Shown here: piece by piece, positions 19,963-29,545 of the stretch
Position numbering within the stretch: the stretch's first letter is position 1
Layout of the letters: each line of letters begins with the position of its first letter
NCBI RefSeq assembly: GCF_038051995.1
Contig: NZ_CP150290.1
Location: 3,462,001-3,526,000, forward strand
Direction of reading: 5' to 3'
DNA length: 64,000 nt
Origin: Paenibacillus sp. FSL H8-0537
Lineage (GTDB): Bacteria > Bacillota > Bacilli > Paenibacillales > Paenibacillaceae
Translations under genes and position numbers: made by a program
Notes under the pieces: generated by a model
The model's database searches: none
The model's input: the letters and a program-made list of their open reading frames with translations, nothing else
What the model was told of the DNA's origin: nothing

Positions 19963-21243
19963 TCAATTAATTGGGTACCCTTGTCGAGACGCCCATTTCT
20001 TCGTTTCTATCCAAGCTTGAGCAGGTGTAACAATTTTCTTTATCAATTCCCCTTTCGGATGCAACTCCTCATACTGCAAGGCATTAGCAAAGAAACGATG
20101 GGTTTGCGATTTCGCCAGACCGGGAACAGAAACTATGTTTTTGGCTTGCGATTTCAGCTTGATCTGACAGCTTCGGAAGAAACCTTTCTCCAGCAGGCGA
20201 CAAATAAAATCGAGACCCTTTGCATAACTGTCTGCGCACTCTTCCTTGATTCGAATGGTGATAATCGAGAAAACGTCATGAGCCTGACATTCGATCTGTT
20301 CATCCTTATAATGGATATCTTCTGCAGGAAGCGTTCCGCTACCCTCCTTGAACACCTTAACCGCCTGCGTAATGCCTAGTTCCTTCAGCCTTTCCAGCAG
20401 ATCGAGTCCATTTTGTCGACTGTAGTTGGGTTCGTATTTAATAATCAAAATGGCCGTTTGCAGAACCAGTTCCATTTGCTGCGGCTCCATAGCGGTTAAG
20501 TCGATACCCTCTTTTATCGTATATTCAGCTCGCCCCCATTTGGGCTTGCCATTATGAAAGTAAAACGGCAAAAACACACTTTCAGCCCACTGACTAAACG
20601 CACGAATGAATTGGGAACGATGATCGTACATCTTTGTTTTATTCCCTTTGTTCCGTTTCATCACCAGCTCATATACATGCATAATAAAGGCAGTATCCAT
20701 ATCCGGAAACAGCTGCGGATCGACCAGATGTTGAGAGAGAAAAAAGCTCTCCAGCGGATCAGTCGGATAAGACTGGCCCTCCAGTTTGTCCTCGATATAG
20801 GCTTGAACGCGCTGCAACAGCAGCTCGCGCTTGCGCTGGTTCACATCGTTAAGTATGGGAAGTGTTTCGGATCCGCCGACTTTGATGCTTGCTTGAAATC
20901 GGTAATTCACCAAGGCGCTGTCCTCATAGATTTGCAGCTTTTGTCTGATTCCCTTTTCTAGCAACGGTATCAACGCATTCTCTATTTCCTGATGGATCAG
21001 TGGGTTATCAAAGTGACTACCCTTGTGCTGATAGTCAGGTGAACCTTTAATCCAAGAAAATAATTTGATTTTCCCCTCCCTATACTCGATATGTAAAAGG
21101 TCATGAATGCCGATTTGCAGCGAAGTTCACCCAGCAATCTCGTTTACATCCTTTTCCTTTTTCTGTTCGATCTGTTGAAACCATTCATCCACTGCACAAA
21201 GTATTTCTTCCGCTACCGTGTTGATCAGGGTGTGTTGTGCCAT
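19963..21243 (-). pseudogene. Unknown array gene with an internal nonsense codon
   Basis: From an ATG at 21243 behind GAGGTG the frame runs 426 codons but is broken by a TGA at 21129-21127. The partial copy of this gene at 29165-29450 has CGA (Arg) at the same place, showing that TGA is a point mutation of an Arg codon. The remaining 336 codons from an internal ATG at 20973 are undisturbed. The product has no recognisable motif: it is mostly helical, with no membrane segment. Such proteins (about 430 residues) occur beside SUKH-type genes in Paenibacillus-like arrays, as far as I recall. Reinitiation could still give a shortened product. Confidence 0.75.
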
Positions 21244-21285
21244 CTTGCGTTTTCACCTCATGTTTTCCGAAAGTACTGACCAAGC

Positions 21286-22284
21286 TCAACCATTTAGTCG
21301 TCTATTAATCTGTTTCTTTTTTTGTCCGAACAGCTCTCCATTTGATATATTTATCGTAAGGAGAATATCTCGCTCGCAAATTTGTGTAAAGAAAAGATCA
21401 GCATTTAACTCTTCCAACACTTGAATGCACATCTCAACCATCTTGTTTCTAAACTGATTAACTTTACTGTTGCTGGTAAGCAGAGTTACATGCTTCACCA
21501 TCGTCTCGCACACAACATTAAAATGCTCTGTATGTTCACCTTCATATTTCCATTCTGTTGTTTCATACTTGTAAAATTCCTGTTCCTTGGGATCTTTCTC
21601 AACAACCTGTAAAAAAAAATCTTTTGTGTTCATTGCAGGGCATACCATAGTTGCGTTAGCATCCAAATACAGCCCAAAAGCAATAATTTCTTCTTGTTCA
21701 TAGAGATTAACCATATTAGAAAAGGTTGTTCGAGTAGCAGATTTTATCTGTTTTTTGATTTCATCATAATCAAAAGGCTTAGATGTTGGAGTTCGGATTA
21801 ACTTGTCCAAGAATTCCTTAAAACTATTAGCTAACACTGTTTTTTCATACCCGACTTGATATATCTGTTTTACAAAAGTGACCCTTGGCTCATCTTTTGC
21901 AGTACATTGTGAGTAATCAAATACAAAACGTTCTGTACGTGCTGCATCTAGATTTTCACCAAAATAGATTCCGATATCCGGCAAATTGACAAGTCCGGGA
22001 TAATCTTTTCGTTCTTTTTCACTCTCCAATTCACAAATGGAACTGACATAGGAGCAAATGAAAAGTTGTTTAACATTTTGATTCTCATCATAAATAGGAA
22101 AACAGTTCCTTTTCAAGAGACCTCCATTTTGAGTGTTCTGTAACAGCGATATATAGGATTGTGGTAATTTATACTGAAGATTCTTCTCATATTGCAACTT
22201 CTCTTCTTCTGTAAAAATCGGTCTTTTAAAATCCTCTTTCCTTTCATTCCATAATTGCTTGAAATCAAGGTCTATCTCTTTCAC
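21286..22284 (-). CDS. SUKH (SMI1/KNR4) domain fused to a DUF4303-like domain
   Basis: Residues about 15-165 form a SUKH domain: LPQSYISLLQNTQNGG is the signature helix-loop and IYFGENLDAARTERFVFDYS the following strand. Residues about 175-332 resemble DUF4303, with FGLYLDANATMVCPAMNT as its usual opening. SUKH proteins are a major class of immunity proteins that bind and neutralise nuclease or other polymorphic toxins; DUF4303 occurs in the same settings. The start is GTG behind GGAGGTATAG. A two-domain immunity protein might cover more than one toxin (inference). No cognate toxin gene is adjacent. Confidence 0.82.
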   Translation of the reverse strand: MKEIDLDFKQLWNERKEDFKRPIFTEEEKLQYEKNLQYKLPQSYISLLQNTQNGGLLKRNCFPIYDENQNVKQLFICSYVSSICELESEKERKDYPGLVNLPDIGIYFGENLDAARTERFVFDYSQCTAKDEPRVTFVKQIYQVGYEKTVLANSFKEFLDKLIRTPTSKPFDYDEIKKQIKSATRTTFSNMVNLYEQEEIIAFGLYLDANATMVCPAMNTKDFFLQVVEKDPKEQEFYKYETTEWKYEGEHTEHFNVVCETMVKHVTLLTSNSKVNQFRNKMVEMCIQVLEELNADLFFTQICERDILLTINISNGELFGQKKKQINRRLNG

Positions 22285-22311
22285 TCCTATACCTCCATTC
22301 TAGCTAGAAAA

Positions 22312-22634
22312 TTACCAGTCTCTCTCCCTGATGACCGTCTCGGTATCGATATCCACCTTAAACGCATACAGAATCACTTCTACGGTCGTCCCGATGGAAT
22401 CCCGTGCCACAGTTTCGATTTCGCTGTCATGCTCATCGAATTCTTCCTGCAAATCGTTGATGGCGATCGTCATCCATCCAGTTTGCCTTGTATCACTTCG
22501 TTCGAATGTGCCCCGCTTTCCAAAAAATTCACCACCATCAGGATCTGCTCTTTCACCTTATCCACTAAAAAAACAGGTTAGTAGCTGTTGTTATACATGT
22601 CTTTTAAATAGTTTAAATTAGCATCCAATTTCAT
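22312..22634 (-). pseudogene. DUF5713-like small array gene, broken
   Basis: An ATG at 22634 opens MKLDANLNYLKDMYNNSY, then a TAA. The same frame continues VDKVKEQILMVVNFLESGAH and NEVIQGKLDG, then the frame shifts to MTIAINDLQEEFDEHDSEIE and ends IRERDW at 22312. The reconstructed product of about 106 residues is acidic and helical, of the type I know as DUF5713, often seen in immunity clusters. One nonsense and one frameshift make it non-functional. Confidence 0.7.
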
Positions 22635-22682
22635 TACGTTTTCACCTTTCTGTGTTCGATTGTTTTAATCTTTTTTCTTTAA

Positions 22683-23627
22683 TCAACTAGTTGCTAAATT
22701 CACATAGGTATTGTCAAACCTTCTCTGGCGCAAATCGTTGCGGTCGATTAGAAATTCAAGAAAGCCAGCATCCCACCAGCACATACCCGCAGCATCAAGT
22801 GAGGAGAGTGAGAACAACAATCGCCAGTTCCGAGCCGCTTCACGATGCTCCGATTCTCGTGCCTTAAACACTTGCAAGAGTGGAATTCGCTCGTTTTCAA
22901 TATGTTCGGCATATTGATTCTGTCCGCCAGCCAACGCTTCTCTTGCCTTCTCGCGCAGTTCCTCCTCGGTTCTATGGGTATTATAGAGCAAAGCCTCCAT
23001 CCCACTCCTGCATAGATAGGCATGCAGAGACGTATCGCCAGACCAGGACTGCAAACCACCCCAAAGCGCATCACTCTGATCACGTACCTCCAAATACAGC
23101 TCTTCATATTTATCCATTAACTCTTCTGTCTCTTCCCCCAAATCTGCAAGGGACAGATGCGGGGCAAACGTGACTCGATGAGCAACAAACTCCCGCTCAT
23201 CCCCATATACCTCTTTCTTATCTGCTGGAGGCTCGGCCAATGTCAACTGCTGCAGGTCACCATCATAGTAAATGACGCGATGATCCACATTGTAGGCTGG
23301 CTCGTCTGCTCCTAGAAAAAAATACAGCATGCCTGTGGTAGGCAAATCATCTGCAGGTGTAAAAGGCAACTCTCCCAGATTGATTTGAGCCAGGAACGTA
23401 TAATATTCTCCCTCCTCCGTACAGGGCCAAGCGATAGACGGCGGGAGATCCGGACGACCCGCTACCCGGCTGTTGCCTGTCCGGCTGTAATCTTCTTCCC
23501 CGACCAACTCCAGCCTCATCGCCACTTCTGCATGCTGATGCAGCAACGCCGCTACTTGCTCATCTTCCTCGCCATGATATTTGCTAAGTAATTCTATAAT
23601 AGCTTGCTTTCTCCATCTTTCTCTCAT
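22683..23627 (-). CDS. DUF1963 (YwqG-like) protein
   Basis: The 314-residue protein starts at the ATG preceded by AAGGAG at eight bases; an in-frame ATG ten codons earlier overlaps the gene upstream. Recognisable features are GRPDLPPSIAWPCTEEGEYYTFLAQINL (about 57-84), TGMLYFFLGADEPAY and the end of the domain WWDAGFLEFLIDRNDLRQRRFD. Bacillus YwqG belongs to this family, which has no proven biochemical role but is frequent near polymorphic toxin and immunity loci. Cytosolic, no signal peptide. It lies 26 bases after the preceding gene, in one operon. Confidence 0.85.
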   Translation of the reverse strand: MRERWRKQAIIELLSKYHGEEDEQVAALLHQHAEVAMRLELVGEEDYSRTGNSRVAGRPDLPPSIAWPCTEEGEYYTFLAQINLGELPFTPADDLPTTGMLYFFLGADEPAYNVDHRVIYYDGDLQQLTLAEPPADKKEVYGDEREFVAHRVTFAPHLSLADLGEETEELMDKYEELYLEVRDQSDALWGGLQSWSGDTSLHAYLCRSGMEALLYNTHRTEEELREKAREALAGGQNQYAEHIENERIPLLQVFKARESEHREAARNWRLLFSLSSLDAAGMCWWDAGFLEFLIDRNDLRQRRFDNTYVNLATS

Positions 23628-23653
23628 GTTGGTACACTCCTTGTGTTTTTCCC

Positions 23654-24190
23654 TCAAGGGAAATCGAGTTCTGGTGTAATTTTTTGAAAGATCTTCTCTA
23701 CCTCGGCAGTATGGCTGCGCTCAAGTTCCTGCCATTGAACATGCGACATGAGCACAAACACATGGGTATCCGACCAATAGGAATCCCGAAACAACCGAAT
23801 CTCAAACTGCTTTTGAATGATATCCGCAATACCTCGAATCGTAATGTAACGATCATTAGGCGAAAACGTCAGTGGAATCGAATAGATCTCACCTGCATAT
23901 GACATGGTCAGTCCTTCATCTATCTCTTCCACGATCACTTCTCCAGGTAAAAATTCGCCAAATAAACGGACGATCTCACCATCTTCTTCTCGCCAATCCA
24001 CAATCACCCCATACACCCTGGAAAACAGATTAGCTCGTACCGACAACAACTCCTCTTCCCTTGCTGCCTGCAAGAAGTCTGTCCGATCATCGCCACTGAA
24101 CACATCCGGATGCCTTTTCAAAAATGTATCAACATCCTCAACACTTCCTTGGAATAGAAATTCCCTATCTTGCTGTTCCACTTGTTTCAT
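23654..24190 (-). CDS. Unknown protein of the immunity-gene array
   Basis: The 178-residue acidic protein starts at the ATG behind GAGGTGAGCGTA (an overlapping GTG three codons upstream is less likely). It has no motif I can name. The pattern is an N-terminal helical part (EDVDTFLKRHPDVFSG) followed by alternating strands (VIVDWREEDGEIVRLFGEF, YAGEIYSIPLTFSPNDRYIT). A small cytosolic binding protein beside the DUF1963 gene fits an immunity role, but this is inference from context only. Confidence 0.65.
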   Translation of the reverse strand: MKQVEQQDREFLFQGSVEDVDTFLKRHPDVFSGDDRTDFLQAAREEELLSVRANLFSRVYGVIVDWREEDGEIVRLFGEFLPGEVIVEEIDEGLTMSYAGEIYSIPLTFSPNDRYITIRGIADIIQKQFEIRLFRDSYWSDTHVFVLMSHVQWQELERSHTAEVEKIFQKITPELDFP

Positions 24191-24245
24191 TACGCTCACC
24201 TCTTCGGATGTACTCGTTTAGCATTTTGCTGTCAACACCGATTCA

Positions 24246-24893
24246 TTATGTCTGTTGATGGAACAGGCATAGCTTGCGACATTCGGTACAAATCTCTATA
24301 TACAACGTACCTTCAGAGCCATCCATCAATACGTTCCATGGAAGCGCTGCGAGAAATTTCATGGTTTGACCACAGTCCGAGCATGTCGCGAATTGTGCGT
24401 CCTGCACCCAATCCGGCCAGCCTCCGATTGTGAAGACCTCATCACCACCGCTAGCGTAATGCTTCGGTATCGCCTCGGCACTAAGTGTGAGCTGATTCCG
24501 GCTCATCTCCAGAAGATCATCTTCCGAACAATAATTTTTCGTTAAGGGTGGCTCAAAAGGAATGATCTCACTACGACCATTTTCGTCATAGCACACGAAC
24601 GTCTCTTCAGTGAAGGTGATGCAATTCGGGCAGATGGGAATGGCCAGCACTCCAATTCCCCCGATCATCGAAATGCCAGCCACCATGATGGGCATAGACA
24701 GACGGATTCACATACAGCTTGCTGCGCCAGGGCAGCGGATTTCTCTCCAGCTTCAGGAATGCTTCCTGAAAGACTTCATCGCCTTGCAGGGCGAGGCAGA
24801 GCAGTAAATGACTTGCTTCATCACATGCAGGATCAAAAAGACGCGTTAGCAGCTGATCCCGTACCTTGGGTGTAGCGTTCCGATAGATCTTAA
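24246..24893 (-). pseudogene. Truncated and frameshifted zinc-site-containing array gene
   Basis: Downstream part (24246 to about 24630): CPNCITFTEETFVCYDENGR then CSDCGQTMKFLAALPWN and CTECRKLC, with paired cysteines that suggest a zinc site. Upstream part, in another frame to 24893: VRDQLLTRLFDPACDEASHL ... LPWRSKLYVNPSVYAHHGGW. The two belong to one protein, with a frame change near 24640. The N-terminus is cut by the transposase fragment that starts at 24892. The family is unknown to me; it may be distantly related to DUF1963 proteins. Confidence 0.65.
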
Positions 24894-25524
24894 GTGGTCA
24901 AAAAACATCAGTCGAATGTAACGGGAATTAAAGACCAAATTATCGCCTTATACGCCAAGGGAGTTAGCACCAGGGACATTCAAGATCACCTTGAAAATAT
25001 GTATGGTATTGAGGTCTCACCAACGCTCATTTCCAATGTAACGAACAAGATCATTCCACTCATCAAGGAGTGGCAGAATCGCCCTCTGCAAGTCGTTTAT
25101 GCCGTTGTTTTTCTAGATGCCATTCACTTCAAAGTCAAGCAGGACGGGGCTATTGTGAACAAAGCAGCCTACATGGTGATCGGGATTGATCTGGACGGAA
25201 GCAAGGAAGTATTAGGGCATGTGGATAGGCGAAAATGAGTCGCAAAGTTCTGGCTATGCGTCTTAAATGACCTGAAGAATCGCGGTGTGCAAGACATACT
25301 CATCACTTGTGTAGACCATTTAAACAGCTTTACACAAGCCATCTCAGCCTGCTATCCAAAGACAGAAATCCAAAAGTGCATCATCCACCAAATACGTAAT
25401 TCCACCCGCTATGTCTCTTACAAAGATTTGAAGAAGGTAACGGCTGACCTGAAGCCCATTTACAAAGCTGTATCTGAAGAAATGGCTCTTGTCGAACTCG
25501 ATCAATTTGAGGAAGCCATGATTT
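24892..25524 (+). pseudogene. IS256-family transposase fragment with frameshifts
   Basis: The frame opens abruptly with VKKHQSNVTGIKDQIIALYA, the interior of an IS256-family (Mutator-like) transposase, and includes the first catalytic Asp (VVFLDAIHFKVKQDG). After GSKEVLG the frame breaks; it resumes as AKFWLCVLNDLKNRGVQDIL and TCVDHLNSF, with the CIIHQIRNSTRYVSYKDLKK block, and ends at DQFEEAM. About 80 N-terminal and 150 C-terminal residues are missing. It has cut the array gene on its left and is a dead relic. Confidence 0.85.
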
Positions 25525-25559
25525 TATGTAGTTATTTATACAATTTTTATGCATTTTTT

Positions 25560-26057
25560 CTATTGCATCTTTATTGTATTAGACATGATTAATTGAAAAA
25601 AATCTTCAAGACTATTTGCTATTTTTTCTACCTCTTCGAATTCAGGCTCATATCCTTGTACAATAGCACCTATATCATTCGTTAAATCAATTGCATAGAA
25701 TGAATATCCATCATCAACTGACATAACTATGGGTAGATAGTTATCCCACCATGAAGTTATTTCTGATTTCCATTTCTCATCATTCTCTGCTGCTTCTAAG
25801 CTTAACACTTCAAATTCATTCCATTTAAATGCAGTATCCGAGTTATCATTATACTCATCCTCACATATAAACCATGTTTTCTCACTAGGCGTTATGCATT
25901 CTTTAACCCTTTTTAAAAATTCTAGATAACCTTCTGGGATCTCTTTATACCTTGATGCTATACTATCTTTTAAATTTAATTCATATTCAGATTTATCAGT
26001 TATATCCCATCCATTATCTTTAGTCCAACTAATGAATTCACTACATTTCTTATTCAT
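25560..26057 (-). CDS. SUKH (SMI1/KNR4-like) immunity-type protein
   Basis: The 165-residue protein is translated from the ATG preceded by AGGAGGAAGT; the upstream in-frame ATG at 26111 has no binding site. The SUKH pattern is visible in IPEGYLEFLKRVKECITPSE, the tryptophan strand TWFICEDEYND, and VMSVDDGYSFYAIDLTNDIG followed by a C-terminal helix (LEDFFQLIM). SUKH proteins neutralise toxins, many of them nucleases. The ATG follows the HEAT-like gene by 78 bases on the same strand. Confidence 0.8.
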   Translation of the reverse strand: MNKKCSEFISWTKDNGWDITDKSEYELNLKDSIASRYKEIPEGYLEFLKRVKECITPSEKTWFICEDEYNDNSDTAFKWNEFEVLSLEAAENDEKWKSEITSWWDNYLPIVMSVDDGYSFYAIDLTNDIGAIVQGYEPEFEEVEKIANSLEDFFQLIMSNTIKMQ

Positions 26058-26135
26058 ACTTCCTCCTACTGGATGAACACCCTTATGCTTGACACTGCAC
26101 CTCTTAACCAAATGTTCTCATAGAATTCCTCGAAG

Positions 26136-27467
26136 CTACTTGAGTAGCTTGTTCTTCAGATCCTCGGCCGTGTTCGTCTTCCAATAGCTTATATTTAATT
26201 TCTTGTCCTGAACTAATTGTCCAACCTGTTCAAAAAGCGTTGCTCTTTTCTGAGCTGACCAATGGGTAAATGACTGCAAATCACTGGACACATTCCAAAT
26301 AGAGGTTGCATTTTCCTTTTGGGACCATTTTTTCATAAGAATCGATTCAACGTCCTCATAACCTATCCGATACAAAATACCAACATATGTCGCGCCAATT
26401 CCATCATCTAGAATCGCTCTTTTCAGAAAATACGATTGAACCTTTTGGCAGCAAATTTTATTATTTAGCGGAAGCAGGTCACCTAGCACATCATCAAATT
26501 CTCCAGTTACTTGTCCAACATAATAGCTTGTTTTAATAAGACCGCTTAGCTTTTTCTTCTCCGGATCTGCTGCCAAAAGTTCTATCCAGCGTACATCCAA
26601 ATCCTCAAATAGCAGCGGAGTAAGTGAAAAATATGTATCATCCCTAATCATATGACCCCAGCCAAACCTAAACGTATGCCGGTTTTGCTTAGTATCAAAC
26701 TTCACCGTACCTAGCACGTTCAAAATAAAACACTGCGCCATCGGGTCTTTGTAATACGGTGAAAAGACCTCGAAAACATCGCCAGCTGGCTTGGTTAAAA
26801 GCGCAGAAGCAAAGACAGGAGACAGCCAGGCTCCCCCATATTGTTCAAATAGCTTGGAAGCAAGCGCTTGCAGCCTAATATCTCCATCCATCAAAACAGA
26901 GCCAGCCAAAATCATAGGAAAGGCTTGCTCTAAAGTCATACCTTCCAACGTATCGCTTATATCAAAGGAAGAAGTATCTCTGTGGGTTAACTTTAGTACC
27001 TCGCTGTCGCGCTTAAATGATGAAACCTTCTGGATATGCTCTGCTGCAAGCTCATACACCTCGCACATTTTCTCACTCGCTTTGCCCGGCATCATGCCAA
27101 GTAAGGCAAGCAGTGTTTCATGCTCTTCCCAGCTGATCTTGCTGCCAGGCTTCTTCTCCAGAAACGTCTGCAAAAAAGCTAGCAATAGATCAGCAAGCAG
27201 ATCCGACACTGTATTCGAGAATGTGTGGTTTAATATTTTCTCGCATTTTTGAGGTGACTTTAATAGCTTTTTCCAATAAGCTGTAGCCGGTTCATAATCA
27301 ATCTTAGCCAGTGCCCTCTGGGCGGCAAGCTTACTCTTCCCGCGCTCTGTACTAGCCAGATGCAACAGCTCAGGCGCCTCTTTAGCTCCGAGCTCCGAGA
27401 TAGCCTTCTCTCTGCTACTCCCTTTTGGTGGCAATGCATCGAAAACTGGCTGATTATAATCTGTCAT
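26136..27467 (-). CDS. HEAT-like alpha-solenoid protein
   Basis: The 443-residue protein starts at the ATG 30 codons inside the longest frame, where GAGGAACGC sits upstream (MTDYNQPVFDALPPKGSSRE). It is almost wholly helical, with repeated 30-40 residue helix pairs (for example AISELGAKEAPELLHLASTE, IDYEPATAYWKKLL, IRLQALASKLFEQYGG). This is the look of HEAT-type repeats used for protein binding. No enzymatic motif is visible. Such proteins are seen beside WGR and SUKH proteins in Bacilli, but the role is unknown. Coding sequence intact. Confidence 0.7.
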   Translation of the reverse strand: MTDYNQPVFDALPPKGSSREKAISELGAKEAPELLHLASTERGKSKLAAQRALAKIDYEPATAYWKKLLKSPQKCEKILNHTFSNTVSDLLADLLLAFLQTFLEKKPGSKISWEEHETLLALLGMMPGKASEKMCEVYELAAEHIQKVSSFKRDSEVLKLTHRDTSSFDISDTLEGMTLEQAFPMILAGSVLMDGDIRLQALASKLFEQYGGAWLSPVFASALLTKPAGDVFEVFSPYYKDPMAQCFILNVLGTVKFDTKQNRHTFRFGWGHMIRDDTYFSLTPLLFEDLDVRWIELLAADPEKKKLSGLIKTSYYVGQVTGEFDDVLGDLLPLNNKICCQKVQSYFLKRAILDDGIGATYVGILYRIGYEDVESILMKKWSQKENATSIWNVSSDLQSFTHWSAQKRATLFEQVGQLVQDKKLNISYWKTNTAEDLKNKLLK

Positions 27468-27964
27468 TACTGCGTTCCTCCTCATCCTGACTATTTCTAT
27501 TATAGTAACATGACAAATTTTTCCGATATATAGTTCTGACATCCTATAAAACACACCCTACATAACCCGCCTTCTTCTACCAAATGCCGATGATGTCAGC
27601 AACTTCTTCTTCAAAAAGTTAGCTTTATGCCCATTCCCAGTCTAATCCTATATTTTCTTCCGACAGTAGTAAGAAAAAAGCCGATTATTCCTTAGCAGGG
27701 AAGAGCGGCTTGTTATTTTCAATAATGTCATATCGTATGTTTTGTGCTTTTTGTTGGTATGAAATTTTCAAACACTAGCATATCAGGTTTATATGATGAA
27801 GACCCTACTATGGTCACTTATTTATTTGGTTAAACAACTGCTGTTCCTTTTTGCCAAGAGGTCTGATTTTCTCGGCATTTTTAAAATTTTCGATAGCCAA
27901 TGGTGCACCTTTGTTTGTACAGGTTTCAGGTAATCGTTCGCCGCGTCTATTTCTGCTTGTGTCG
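27468..27964. other. Gene-poor stretch with a terminator and an open relic frame
   Basis: Between the HEAT-like gene and the GH127 relic I see no intact gene. A minus-strand frame without start codon (about 28055 down to 27818) reads FFAEKAKQWFEEQADGFVNF and NSKVATQAEIDAANDYLK, then stop; it looks like the end of a degraded gene joined to the GH127 fragment. I cannot name it. Confidence 0.4.
27678..27711 (-). terminator. Terminator on the minus strand
   Basis: AAGCCG and CGGCTT (with inner TTCC/GGGA) form a stem that runs into six T in the minus-strand direction. Confidence 0.55.
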
Positions 27965-28590
27965 CTACTTTTGAGTTAAACGATTCAAAATTGACAAACC
28001 CATCTGCCTGTTCTTCAAACCATTGTTTCGCTTTTTCAGCAAAAAAAATGTGACCCGTTCCTCTGCTCGTAAAAATATCGTTTCAATGTCCAGTAGGTCA
28101 TCCATTTCCTCCCGGTCGAATTCACCGCTCCATTGATAAAACCAGTCCGCTATTTCCGTCATAATGGCCAGTGCCTGCTGATTTCCGGCGAGCGCATACA
28201 TTTCATGCAACCCCATGAGCAACTTATGGACCGTATAGTGTGGTGCCCATACCCATTTGCCATTCGCTGCACGGTGCATGTAAGTTTCCGGGAAAGCGGC
28301 AAGCCAGCCGGTGCCGATAGCGGATTGACATTGACCAAGTCCTTCGACGATGGCATCGGCTTTCGATTTGACAATTCCATCTCCAGTCTGGGCATAGATG
28401 CGGGCCGCTGCCGATAACCAGTGTCCCATCATATGTCCACGCAGCTCACAGGTTGGAGACTCCCATCCCCAATGCCAATGCTCGGGCCCATCCATGGAGA
28501 TTGTTGTTGCGCTCGTCGTTCCTCCATTACCGCTGTAGCTCCACAGTCCTGCTTTGAGATCAAAATTGCGCAGCAAATTCTCATTACCCG
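27965..28590 (-). pseudogene. Fragment of a GH127 (DUF1680) beta-L-arabinofuranosidase-like gene
   Basis: From about 28590 the minus strand reads GNENLLRNFDLKAGLW, GWESPTCELRGHMMGHWLSA, GWLAAFPETY, WAPHYTVHKLLMGLHEMYAL and ADWFYQWSGEFDREEMDDLL, an unmistakable N-terminal part of a GH127 enzyme. The real start is missing (the frame upstream is antisense AraC sequence). After LLDIET the family sequence stops and gives way to unrelated sequence. Only about 190 of some 650 residues remain. It is a relic of a plant-polysaccharide degradation locus. Confidence 0.82.
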
Positions 28591-28756
28591 TTTGCGCATG
28601 AACAAGGTCATCGAATGCATGCGCAACAGTACGCTGAATATCTCGGAGATCAGTGCACAGCTTGGATATCAGAACCCTTTTTATTTCAGTAAAGTCTTCA
28701 AAAAAGTATTCGGTGAGTCCCCCTCTTCTTACATGCGACATCTATACAAACCTTGA
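28590..28756 (+). pseudogene. C-terminal fragment of an AraC-family regulator
   Basis: The plus strand reads ITRLRMNKVIECMRNST, then LNISEISAQLGYQNPFYFSK and VFKKVFGESPSSYMR, ending at 28756. This is the second helix-turn-helix and C-terminus of an AraC regulator. Everything upstream is missing; at about 28590 it abuts the antisense GH127 fragment. The two relics therefore meet head to head at one junction. Confidence 0.8.
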
Positions 28757-29134
28757 TCGGTGATGCTGCTAAGCTGTCAAGAATGGATAAGAAAAGATGA
28801 AGCGCAAGCTGAAGGGTTACTTACCCTTTGTAGCTCGCGCTTGTTTGGTTTATGTTGTTTTTCTTGAACACGTCGGCGAATGATTCGCTTTTTATTCTGG
28901 CTGCACTCGATTCGTTAGGTTGAACTGGAGACTGGAATCGGGACATGGACAGAGAAACAAGGAATTACTCCCACTTACTTAATGCCTTTCCACAAGAAAA
29001 GCAGTTACCAGAAATAAACGGTAGCTGCCCTCTATTATGTTAGTACACCTTAGCTAGTTACTATCAAAATACGTCATTAATGTGACACATATTATATAAA
29101 TATCTATTTTAAAAGACTTATTGCCTATTTAATA
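28757..29134. other. Intergenic stretch, no gene seen
   Basis: Apart from the hairpin at 28800-28842 I find no start with a binding site, no RNA gene and no repeat in this stretch. Confidence 0.45.
28800..28842. terminator. Long hairpin terminator behind the AraC fragment
   Basis: AAGCGCAAGCT with AGCTCGCGCTT and inner AAGGGT with ACCCTT form a near-continuous stem of about 17 bp, 43 bases after the AraC stop. Confidence 0.7.
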
Positions 29135-29164
29135 AAACTAAAAGAAATACGGGTTTTGTGTAAA
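29135..29164. repeat. 30-bp copy of the AAATACGGGTTTTGTG repeat at a duplication junction
   Basis: This 30-mer is the exact reverse complement of 7338-7367. The 16-mer core also stands at 17595-17610. Directly after it, at about 29165, the duplicated gene fragment begins, so the repeat marks a recombination or insertion junction. Confidence 0.85.
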
Positions 29165-29450
29165 AGTTCACCAAGGCGCTGTCCTCATAGATTTGCAGCT
29201 TTTGTCTGATTCCCTTATCTAGCAAAGGTATCAACGAATTTTCTAATTCCTTATGGATCAGTGGGTTATCAAAGCGAGTACCCTTGTGCTGATATTCAGG
29301 TGAACCTTTAATCCAAGAATATAATTTGATGTTCCCATCCCTATACTCGATATGTAAAAGGTCATGAATGCCGATTTGCAGCGAAGTTCGTCCAGTAATT
29401 TCGTTTATGTCCTTTTCCTTTTTCTGTTCGATCTGTTGAAACCATTCAGC
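29165..29450 (-). pseudogene. Partial duplicate of the unknown gene at 19963-21243
   Basis: About 285 bp matches the 5' third of the gene at 19963-21243 with scattered substitutions, for example AEWFQQIEQKKEKDINEITG and RTSLQIGIHDLLHIEYRDG. Both ends are cut: at 29165 by the 30-bp repeat, and near 29450, where the true N-terminus is lost. It keeps the Arg codon that is a stop in the longer copy, and so is the less mutated of the two at that point. Confidence 0.85.
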
Positions 29451-29545
29451 CACATAAAAAAACAAGCTGACATTGATAATTTCCACGACAGCTTGTTTTC
29501 CTATTATAATCTGATTTAATTATGCATCTTCATCTTCATATGTTG

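Noticed and set aside
17594..29160. Complete genomic island with defined attachment sites
   Set aside because: Kept only as one possibility: immunity genes continue to 32.3 kb, the recombinase is dead, and the repeat also occurs at 7.3 kb, so boundaries are not proven.
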